Shown here piece by piece: positions 28,101-40,100 of a stretch of DNA of 64,000 bases. The stretch comes from Physella acuta. Its lineage: Eukaryota > Mollusca > Gastropoda > Physidae. Location: assembly GCF_028476545.1 (NCBI RefSeq), contig NW_026731611.1, forward strand, positions 585,001-649,000, in the 5' to 3' direction. The translations under genes were made by a program, and so were the position numbers. Below the pieces are notes generated by a model. That model ran no database searches, was not told the origin of the DNA, and worked only from the letters and a program-made list of their open reading frames with translations. The first letter of the stretch is position 1. Each line of letters opens with the position of its first letter.

Positions 28101-31100
28101 TTTCAATTGGTTTTCCCTTTTACTGAAAGTCTTACATAGAGAAATATGATATATGAACACAATTTGTGTATGATTTGAACGTGTTTTCCCCTTTGTCTGA
28201 CAGTCTTACATAGAGAAATATGATATATGAACACAATTTGTGTATGCTTTCAACGTGTTTTCCCCTTTGTCTGACAGTCTTACATAGAGAAATATGATAT
28301 ATGACCACCATTTGTGTATGATTTCAACGTGTTTTCCCCTTTGTCTGACAGTCTTACATAGAGAAATATGATATATGACCACCATTTGTGTATGATTTCA
28401 ACGTGTTTTCCCCTTTGTCTGACAGTCTTACATAGAGAAATATGATATATGACCACCATTTGTGTATGATTTCAACGTGTTTTCCCCTTTGTCTGACAGT
28501 CTTACATAGAGAAAGGCAATGATCTGCTAGAGGAGGCGAGCATGCTGTCTCAGTGCGGCAACTTCTCTGAAGCCACGGGCTACAAGGATTTGGCCAAGAC
28601 CTTAAAGAGGCAGCTACAGACCTTCACTGGGCAGCTGGAGGAGGCGAGGGAGAGGATAGAAGGCACCGCCAAGTGCTACCATCTGCTAGACAAGGTAAGA
28701 GCACTACTTGTATCATATTCAAGGTGATGGTTCTAGAGTGAAAATAGCATCTTTAGAGCGCTACTTGTATCATATTCAAGGTTATGTATCTTGAGTAAAG
28801 AGTGCATCTTTAGAGCGCTACTTGTATCATATTCAAGGTTATGTATCTTGAGTGAAGATTGCATCTTTAGAGCACTAATGTATCGTATTCAAGGTTATGT
28901 ATCTTGAGTGAAGAGTGCATCTTTAGAGCACTAGTGTATCGTATTCAAGGTTATGTATCTTGAGTGAAGAGTGCATCTTTAGAGCACTAGTGTATCGTAT
29001 TCAAGGTTATGTATCTTGAGTGAAGAGTGCATCTTTAGAGCACTAGTGTATCATATTTAAGGTTATGTTTCTTGAGTGAAGATTGCATCTTTAGAGCACT
29101 AGTGTATCATATTCAAGGTTATGTATCTTGAGTGAAGAGTGCATCTTTAGAGCACTAGTGTATCATATTGAAGGTTATGTATCTTGAGTGAAGAGTGCAT
29201 CTTTAGAGCACTAGTGTATCATATTCAAGGTTATGTTTCTTGAGTGAAGGGTGCATCTTTATTGGTTCCTAGTTTTGTTGACTAGTTTTGAAAATGTTCA
29301 TCTTGATGTGCGAATAGTTTAAATCTTTAGCTTGAACTTTTCCCATGTTATTTTTACAAACAGTACTAGATTATACTAAAATGTCATTTAAACGTTAACT
29401 ACCATCCCAAGCAAACTTTCTTGATTAGGCTTATGAAGAAAAATATAGGTATGGTAAGTTAAACGTTTTTCAACACTGCATTTCTTTATTCCAAAAAACG
29501 TGCTTGAACTCGTACCTTTGATAGTTACAGTTGTATCAGTATTATTAGCACTAAAAATCCCATGGTTTATCCTACACAACCATTTTTTCAGTGGTATCAA
29601 CAATAAGTTTTGTTAAACGAGATTCTCTGTGCTGTATTTAGCTACACATTGGGTGTGTCCTCCCCCTTCTTCTCCCCGCCCCCACAGTGAGATTATCAGG
29701 GAGCTGGACGGTGCCCAGACTGCATGAGTCCGCCATGTTTACTACCGGAAGCTGATGAGTCGAGCCTGTATTAAGCAGGTGAAGCAGGCAGGCACGTCCA
29801 CTTAATCAAGCGGCTCAAGCCTCTGGTCAACATGCCGGCCATGCTTGGGTCTTGCTCTCAAGGACTTGATCTAATACCGTCCACGCGGCCTTGATGGCGT
29901 GTTGACCGTGAACTTGACCATTTGGTGTCCATCGTATTGATTCCTAGATCAAGGGGCATTAAAGCTTTGTTGTGGGGGTGAGGTCCGGCACGTTACCTTC
30001 TTCATTGGGATGTTTTTACAATTCTCGTTCTTTGGTCCCTGTTACAATCTCATTGATCTGTCTGTTGCCATGCCTAACTACACTGAGTATTCACTCAGGA
30101 TTTTTTTCAAATATACTGTAATTTTCTCTTCATTTTCTTAATTTAACTTTTGTCTTACAGATATACCATATCATTTTTGAAAATAATTCTTAACGGCATT
30201 GCTAAAACGCTTCCGCAATGTTTCTTAATAATTATTTTAGAATGCCGAGTATACACGTCAATAATTTGAATTCATAAAGTTACTGTATCGGAATTTTTAG
30301 AAGAGGAATTTTTCCTGTTATTTTTATATACAAAGCTTGACGTTATAGGCACGTATCTCCCGCAATCGTTGAGACATATTCCAAGCCCACTCATCCGATA
30401 GACATTTGAAACCTTGTTTAATGATGGCGTTTAATTGATTTCTTCCTCAACTTGTATGTTCGATATGGGCTCGCCCACCGAGCACAAATCCCAGAGAAAA
30501 AAAGATGACATTGAAAGCAGCCTTTGATGATGTGAAGAGCTTCTAAAAATGGGGTGCAACATTTCACCGGGCTCAAGGACCAGCAGCACAAAATAGCTCT
30601 CATGACCAACGGCATTCCCGAGCCCCGTGCCACAGGAAATGAAAGCCCCGAGAAGAGAATGATCACGTGGGTGTTAACCACTGGTCACATGTTTTGAGCG
30701 ACGCTTTCATTGACCCCTAGAATAGAATCTTTCCTTAACTGTCTCTGGCTAGACTAGCAACACGCGGCCTTGAGAATAGTTGCCAGATAAATTTACTACT
30801 TTCTTTTTTCTCACTGTAACCTTGTATAGAAACAATAGACCTAAAACTAAAACTTTTCTGTTGATACCAGGTTTTAAATAAAACTTTTGACATTCATCTC
30901 GTATTTCATTCATATCGCCCACACATTCTGTATAGCCAGTGTTTTTATTTGGCTGAATTGTGTTGCGTTGTATTGATTAGACTTTATTTTTTGGTTTTTA
31001 CATATGAAAATATCATCCATTCTATTTATTTACGTAACAAAATATTGCTCTTGCATTTTAAATAAGCATAGCTTTATTTATAGAAATCTTCCCTAAATGA

Positions 31101-34100
31101 TGTCACGCGCTAGGGTGAAATGGGGATATGTCTTTGGATTTTTAATGATCTACTTGGTGGGGTGTCAGGGTATATTTTGATTTTTAAGAAATGAAAAGTT
31201 TTGCTACGTCATATTTAAATGGCACGACCTAGCGGTAGAACCGCGACCTCAATAGCATACAAGTCACGAGTTCGGCACCCGAAACTCAGCACCGTAGGGC
31301 AGTTCCCCTCCCCCCCCCCCCCCCATATCCAGACCAGGTCGGTGCGCCAGGGGATGAACCATGTGTCTAATAGCAACCCACGGGTATCATCATCTTTCCC
31401 GTTCGTCCCCAAGACACAATGGGCAGATGAAGTATAAAGTTCATCTGTTTCAGGGAATTCGGATAGAGTGGTCAGCACTTTTCCCATGCCGCCTTTACTT
31501 TTCCTAACGTGAGTTAGGTACCCATCAGAGCTGGGTGGACTCAGGGTCGTTCTGCTGACTTGAACCCGGCTGTGAATGTGAGAAGTGCTCGATTCTTCAT
31601 ACTGTTGCCACCTGTCTGGTTTATGAGCATTGTTCGATCTGGTATTGTCCGCATGAGAGAGAGAGAGAGAGAGGGGGGGGGGGGGGAGAAGGGGGAGAGC
31701 TCACTTAAATGACCTCACAATCTTATCCCCTACCCTACATGTAATTCTAACGAGAGTAACAGGTCGCCAGTGGTCTAGAGGACGGAGTGGTCTAGCGGTA
31801 GAGAGCTGGACTGCTGACCCGTAAGTCTCGAGTTCGAATCCGGGTTCAAGTGAGTAGACCGTCCCCGAGTCCACCACGCGGCTGGGCATAGTGCTGACCA
31901 CACTATCTCTTCATATGCCGAGTCACAGAAACAAGTGAACTCTACTTCACTTGCCCTATAGACCGTCAGGTTTGAAAGGGGAACTTTACTTTTTTTTAGT
32001 GGTCAAGCTATCAGTGACAGTTTGTGACAGCGTCTTTCGGGCACCCCCTCCCCTCTGCTATTTATCATGGACGTCCCTTTCTAGAACATTCTCGTGTAGG
32101 GTGAGGTCACAAAATCGGGTGAGGGCGTCACTGGACAGGGTGTGATCCGATACGGAGACTCAACTAAACCACTCTGTTTCTGTCTTTGTGGCGCTCCACA
32201 CACTGGCGCTCCACACAATGTAATAATAGCCCGTCATACAGTGACAGTGAAGTCATTCATTCCTGTACCTTAGTGTACACATAAGGCTAGCAGAGAATGG
32301 TTGTACACCACCAGATTGGCTCTGGCGCTATTTCAGCTTGTCCCGTCATGTGATTAAAAAAAAAAAACCTGTTAGCTACATAATGTGTAGAAACTCAAAA
32401 GGTAACTTTACAAAAGTCTTTTGTGAAATAAATAGGCCTACCCATAAAAAATGTTGGTCATAGTGACAGTTATTATAAAAAGTTCAAATATTGCAAATCA
32501 CAAGAGCAGAACAGTCAAGTGTGTGTGTCCGTCGGGAGGGGGGGGGGGTGTTAAAGAAAAGGAGGCGTTGTGATCCCCCGTCTAATCCACAAGCGGAGAG
32601 TGGACAAACAAAACCAGCGTCCACATTGGATGGCCGATGACCAAAAGCCCGCTCCCATTTAAAATGTAATTGACTTGGCATGAGCCGACATTCGTGCTTC
32701 TGACCAGCAAACGATCGACTCGTGCTTGACTGAGCTGAGAGAAACTACACAAAGTTTGATATGACCACTTGACCACTGTTGTGCATGGATATCTACCTTA
32801 GAGACACGGAACTTTGTACATGTCCACGGCTTGTGATGCTTTGATTATTTCACTGTCGATACCAACTTTGACCAACTCACTCATCGGATTAAAACAACTT
32901 TGCTGCGCTGACTTGAGAAAATGGGAGAACTCCTTGTGGAATTCATCCTGAGAAAACTTCTTGTTGCATTTATTTGTAAAGCTGCAAGCATTGTTTATGT
33001 TGTGGTAAGGCCGTTTTAACTACTGGACTCGTCTCTTGTTGCGCACAGGCGTTTCTGTGTTACTGCTATAGTTTGTTGTAATCTTACTTTCTGTCTATGT
33101 TACTGCTATAGTTTGTTGTAATCTTACTTTCTGTCTATGTTACTGCTATAGTTTGTTGTAATCTTACTTTCTGTCTATGTTACTGCTATAGTTTGTTGTA
33201 ATCTTACTTTCTGTCTATGTTACTGCTATAGTTTGTTGTAATCTTACTTTCTGTCTATGTTACTGCTATAGTTTGTTGTAATCTTACTTTCTGTCTATGT
33301 TACTGCTATAGTTTGTTGTAATCTTACTTTCTGTCTGTGTTACTGCTATAGTTTGTTGTAATCTTACTTTCTGTCTGTTACTGCTATAGTTTGTTGTAAT
33401 CTTACTTTCTGTCTATGTTACTGCTATAGTTTGTTGTAATCTTACTTTCTGTCTGTTACTGCTATAGTTTGTTGTAATCTTACTTTCTGTCTATGTTACT
33501 GCTATAGTTTGTTGTAATCTTACTTGGTTTGTTGCTGCTATAGTTAGTTGTCATCTTACTTGGTTTGTTACTGGTATAGTTTGTTGTAATCTTACTTTCT
33601 GTTACTGCTATAGTTTGTTGTGATCTTACTTTATGTGTTACTGCTATACTTTGTTGTAATCTTACTTTGTGTTTTAGTTATCTGCTTCCCTTTCAAATAT
33701 TCTGTCTGTAATTTATGTTCCCCCACCCATCCCTCCCCATAAACTAAAGTATTCGTCCTGTGTATCCCCTGCCTCGTGTCAGTTCCATTTTTAACCAGAG
33801 TGCTATAGGGCGCCTCGTGCACAACTGTATCCCATTCATGTGTACAGGCACCGCCACAGATCTCGCTTACATCCCATCCATTATATAGTTATAGTCGACC
33901 CACTTGTATTTTCATGATAAATGTTTCTACTCCTTCCCCCCATTAGTTCTCATGGACCAAAAAACGTTGATCGGACAATTTCTGTCAAACTATTGGGTCA
34001 TTTAAAAACTGGCCTTTTATAAATGACGTCATTCATTTTGAGATTATCCCCCACTCAATACTGTTAAGTATCCCCCCCCCCCCATGAGGCTATAAGGCTT

Positions 34101-37100
34101 TTACACCTTTAAAAATGATCTATACAATGTTAACGATCCAACTTTAAAAATCAACATGTCTCATTACAACCCTAAATTAATGATCTACCTACAAACGTGA
34201 GCGTGTATCACATCACGTTCACCGTCATTTTTCTACTATAGGAGATACAGTGCACTCTTATTGTGTGTGTGTGCGTAAACTAAGACGTCGATTTTAATGA
34301 TCAGATGGTCGGTTCAAGAGCGGGTTATAGGACATTTCATATTTTTCTTAGCGCAAAGTTATTGAGCAATACAAGATTTTTTTTTTTTTTTTTTTTTTGC
34401 TGCAGTTGCTTACAATTTTTAAAATAAAAATCAACAATTTTAGAAAATTGCAATTATTTTTTTCTAAATTCGCTTTTTAAATTTTTGTAAGCATCAGCAA
34501 ATTTCGAAACTATCAATCTTCGCAATCAAAATATTGTTTACCGCTTATTCTCATACGTCCCCGCTTCCCCCACCTGCCAAGTCTTCACGAAAGTCTGACT
34601 TTGTCGCCGAGGTGCAAGACGTCATTAACGAACGACCCCATATTTTCCTTCTGTTAGACGCTGGTAGTTTAAACAGCACGTCAGTCAAGACAATTCCTCT
34701 GTAAAGGCGATTTATTGTCCACACATTATTGTTTGTATTAACGGCTGCGGTCTGTCGGCTAGTAAACATTTACTACCAGCTCCCCCCCCCTTCCAAAGTT
34801 TACATGTAGCCATTGTCCAGCCGCTCCAGACCAACATTGAATGTGACCATTGTGTGGACCAGTCCACTGCTGGTCCTTACAACACCGACTTAGTCTGTTG
34901 TCACTTGTGACAAAACTTGCGCCTGATCTTGTAACAGTGAGTCGGTTTGTTGTCAATTAGATAATGAAAAATTCCTGCAGGACTGACGGAACGAACCGAA
35001 CATGACCCCCAAACGCACCGAGTGACCGTGCGTGCTGAGTAGCTGGACCTGCAGGGTCACCTGCTCTCAACAGGTCTCTTCCATTGTCAGGAGCATTTGA
35101 CGCGCACGGAATGTGGACGTTATGAACCGAGTGTTTGCCCCAGCGTGTGAATGGGCTGCCCAGAGTCAGCATAACCTACGCTGGGCTGCCCCATGGTGCT
35201 GTTGATTTACATCTAACGACTTGCTGAGAACAATTGCGGCCGCCGGTCGTCTCCGTGTAAGTCAACCCGAGCAGCAGCACCGCCGTGTCCCCTGTTGACC
35301 TTTGGATATGAGCCTCGACTCCCTCGCCGTCTCGTAGCTTTAGCTGCTCAAAAAATGGGCTCGGGAAAATGCAATCCGGCATAGCCGCTCCGGTTTGTGT
35401 TTTGTTTTTCTGTTATGTTTGTTGACACGTCCGGGCTCCATTTGATATTTACTACAAACTTTGACCCTCGTGGAATATTTTGTAGGGCCAGCCAATGAGA
35501 GTGCCGTGTTTTATGTAGTCTGTCTGACGTCAATGTTGTGGTCGTGAACTTGTGGTGTCATTCGGTACACCAGCCTCCCGGCAGTGAAGGTCTTTGTTTC
35601 AGTGACCATAACAGTTGACTCGAGCTTAGCATGACTAGATCTACTCGATCGTTTCTGTGATAAATGTTTGGAAACCTCAGCTGGTCATTACAATGGGGGA
35701 ATGTTATATTTATTTTGTAAAGCAATCACCTGAATGTTTTCTTATCACTTGTAAAAAAATTGACATCTATTTTGTAAGTTTTTTCATGACTGTTAGATTT
35801 CGTTTTTATCCGTTCTTATTTTTTTTAATGCCACTTATAAACGTGATTTTTTGTCTTCTACATTACAAATGAATAGCACCTGCAGTTAATCATGTATATA
35901 ATAGTGCACCTGTATTCCAGAGCTACGAATGGGCCCTAGAAGCGATGAAGTACGTGTCCAGCATGAAGATGGAACACAGCACCAGCTCAGACGGCCTGGA
36001 CAAGCTGTTGAAGAGCTTCACCATCTATCTGTCCCAGCACCCACCCATCAGCGAGGACAGCTTCACCAGCATGCTGGAGGCTGCTCAAAGGTTGAGGAAT
36101 GACAAGTTACTGGAGCAATGTCGGGTGGCCAAAGCTCGCTGCCAGGTATGTGGGGACACTAAACTTATTTTAGCTCGACAGCTCACATCAAACCTGTACT
36201 GTACAAAACGGGTTTCTTTAGCTCGACAGTTCACATCAAACCTGTACAAGACGGGTTTCTTTAGCTCGACAGCTCACATCAAACCTGTACAAGACGGGTT
36301 TCTTTAGCTCGACAGCTCACATCAAACCTGTACAAGACGGGTTTCTTTAGCTCGACAGCTCACATCAAACCTGTACAAGACGGGCTTCTGTTTTTGTTAC
36401 ATTGAGACAATATATTTCGTTGAGACCTTTCCCAGGTTGACTGTATCATTTTGTATGACAGGAAACCCACCAACTCCTGCTGTTGAGACAGACCACCCTG
36501 AGACGGGCCAGGAACCAGATGGAGGTGGAGCAGGCCCTGAAGGAAGATGGCGCCCATCATGGGGTCAACTCTCAGGCTGGCTTTGATAGCCGCCCAGCTG
36601 AGCACATCACTCAAGATCTCACTAGTGACTATAGACATGTTGCAGACAATGCTTCTGTGTGCTCCACGCCATCCACAGCCAACAACAGCTCATCTTACTT
36701 CAGCCACAGGGCCGCTGGGGATGGGATGGAGCAGAGTCCAGTCTGGGAACCACAAGATTCCAGCACGCCCACATTCGCCAACTGGCACGGCGCTGGCGAT
36801 GGCTCCAAGTTCTCCAGAAAAATGAACTACAGGCCAGAAAACATTCCAGTAGAGACATTTGACGGCAGCACCTCAGCTCAGTTCCTGTACCCAGCAGCGC
36901 CATCCAGCACCTACAGCAGCGACGGCAGCTCCAGCAGCAGCCCGACCAAAGCCCCATCTACATCACCAGCATTTGTTACACTACCCGTCTCCCCAACATT
37001 GACCACACCTGAGGTACCCTCCAGGTTCAGACTATACAACTCCCCCCCTGCCAGGCTAGCCCCTGGCCAGACCGCCCCCAACACCATCAAGCTGAGTGTG

Positions 37101-40100
37101 GGCCGCACCATCTCCCAGCCCGCCCAGTGTGTTCAGAGTCTCCCAGCTGGGGCCGCGCCCTCATCTAGACCTCTCAAGAAGATGCTCAAACGGGCAAGCA
37201 CGGCGCCAGTGCCCATGTTGACCTCACCTATAATGGAGGAAGAGGTCAGTTCTTCAGGTCAGCAGCCAGCTCAGGACACAGAGGCTGGTGGAGCAAGAGA
37301 GAGAAGAACAGGGAAGTCTGTCAGCATGATCAGTGGCAGCTCAGAATCTCTGCCAAGGTATGTCTCACCACACATATATATGTAACATTGTCTTGTATTC
37401 AGAGTATATATGTCAGTCTCACCCCACATATATATGTAACATTGTCTTGTATTCAGTGTATACATGTCTGTGTCACTATGCATACATACACACGTAGCAT
37501 GGGTATATCTGTCAGTCTCACCATACATTCACGTAGCCTTTTATCTGTCACCACATATAGCATTGTCTTGTATAAGTGTTTGTGATTGCCATCACACCTA
37601 CACTTATGTCTAAAGGTGTCTGTCACCACACAATGTGGGGTGTTAGTATTGTCTAAAGGTGTCTGTCACCACACAATGTGGGGTGTTAGTATTGTCTAAA
37701 GGTGTCTGTCACCACACAATGTGGGGTGTTAGTATTGTCTAAAGGTGTCTGTCACCACACAATGTGGGGTGTTAGTATTGTCTAAAGGTGTCTGTCACCA
37801 CATAATGTGGGGTGTTAACGTGTTAGTCAGCATGTGATCAGGAGGCTACAGCTAGACAAATGAGTAAGTGGACCATGACAAGAGATTAGATAGGTGTCAC
37901 TAACCTAGGTCAGGTGATTTGGACGATAAGGCAGGTACTTGAGGAAGTAGACAAGTTATTTACTATCATCGGTTAAATCTGGTCTCGTGATGCCGGACAT
38001 GTTTGTTACGTCTTGTTCCCGCCATGGCTAGAGTTCAATGAACTCTCGGCCAATCATCTTGTGGGTGATTTTGTTAAAAAATAATACAGTCCCGTGAAGT
38101 GGTTTTATCTATTTTAGTACGGCGATACAAAGATCCTTTGAGAAATAATTGTAATTAGCTGAAGATAGTCAAAGCTTAAACATGTAGGCCCTATACCAGT
38201 AGAAACTAATGCTAGATGTAAATTATATTTTAGTCACGGGTAGCAGCGGATGATGTGGGGTGGAGGGGAGGGTGAAACATCAAGTGTTCCTACTGGACCG
38301 TGTGACCTTTGTTAGACCGACTATCTTATTGGACCTAATGACCTTTGTTAGACCAACTATCTTACTGGACCGTGTGACCTTTGTTAGACCGACTATCTTA
38401 CTGGACCGTGTGACCTTTGTTAGACCGACTATCTTACTGGACCGTGTGGCCTTTGTTAGACCGTCTTATATTAAACCAGCCCGACTGATCGTGCACATCA
38501 TCTGTTTTCCCTGCTCACCCAAACATGTACACATCTGACACAAGAAAGTCGACACACACACACACAGAGTTGTTTTCGTCGTGAATGTTGCACGGTAGCG
38601 ACTCACCAAATCCCGCCTCCCCCGCCCCCGTTACATAACATTCTGTTGGCCGTGTCTTCGTGGCAAGGTCACAGATCTGGCACTGTTCCTGCCGTGTAAG
38701 CTGCCTGTCTTCTTGTGTTCACGGTTCTTACCATGAGGTAGGTCTCTAATGTCTCGTCACTTGGTCAGCCACCACTTCTGTTGGCCAGTTATAAGTTTAC
38801 TAGACCACTATCTTTATCCAGTGGAGTACTTTCTTCAGTAGAAATAAGTTACTTTGTCAAGTAACTTTTACTACCACAACGTCGGCATGTCAGTTTACGA
38901 GTTAAGTGTTTGAGCTGGTTCAACCAGAGCTTATTACACTGCTTGCTGACTCCTAGCTAGACCAGACGGCTAGTTGACCACCATTAGCTCATCTCTCCAC
39001 ATAAACCAGAGCTAGTGGTTACTCTGATATTCCATCTTGCTGACTCCTAGCTAGACCAGACGGCTAGTTGACCACCATTAGCTCATCTCCCCACATAAAC
39101 CAAACAAAGCGGCCACCGTCTGATTTATTTTGACTGTCCCTAAGCCGGCAAATAGTGAAGCAGTTTCTTGTCCATTGTCCCATTGTTTCAGTTGTTGCTG
39201 GTGTGTGAGTAGAGGCGAGCTAAGCGGATTAGGGTCTGTATCTGGACCGTTAATGTCTCCACTCTCCGCTCACTCACGTCAACTACCTGGGTCACGTCAG
39301 CTGGCTGTCAGGGTTGGCTGGGGGACGGGGGATAACTCGGTGGGATAACTCGTGCATTGCTTGACTAGACCATCCTTAATCTAGTAGTGCTTGTGTTCCT
39401 AGATGGAGTAAATGTTCATGTTGGTATTTATTTTCTTGTGTTGCTAGTTGACTAGACCATCTTGTGTTTTACTGGAGTAAATGTTCATGTTGGTATCTAT
39501 TGACTTGTGTTGCTAGTTGACTAGACCATCTTGCTTGTGTTTTACTGGAGTAAATGTTCATGTTGGTATCTATTGACTTGTGTTGCTAGTTGACTAGACC
39601 ATCTTGCTTGTGTTTTACTGGAGTAAATGTTCATGTTGGTATCTATTGACTTGTGTTGCTAGTTGACTAGACCATCTTACTGTGTTCTACTATATGGAAT
39701 AAATGTTCATGTTGGGATCTATTGACTTTAGTTAAATGATTTTAAACCATATCGTGCTAATTATTGAGCAGTAATCAGTACTTTATCATATTATTTCAAA
39801 CTTGATTGTTTGATGGTACTATGTAAACGTTACTGCAACATTGTCGGCCTAACAGTCATATATAAATCACAACTGTCCTTTACCTCAGAATTAAGTTCCT
39901 CTCATGTGCCCCACGTCATACTGTGTGCTACAGGGGCCATACATGCCTGTAAGAATGTTCTAGTAGCTTTCTGTCAACTTGTCACGGTATCTGCTAAGTT
40001 CGGTTTGTTTTGGTCACATTAATTGTCACGTCATTAGGCTAAGTCTGACTCATGAGCCTGGCCAGGTCACTCTATCACCTGGTAAACTACGTGATGTAAC

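Noticed and set aside
31786-31860. tRNA gene
   Set aside because: Box A and box B are present, but there is no paired acceptor stem and the sequence continues as a SINE body.
34551-35533. Five adjacent minus-strand frames in a GC-rich patch
   Set aside because: Short, overlapping in different frames, no splice joins that give a continuous protein, no family match.
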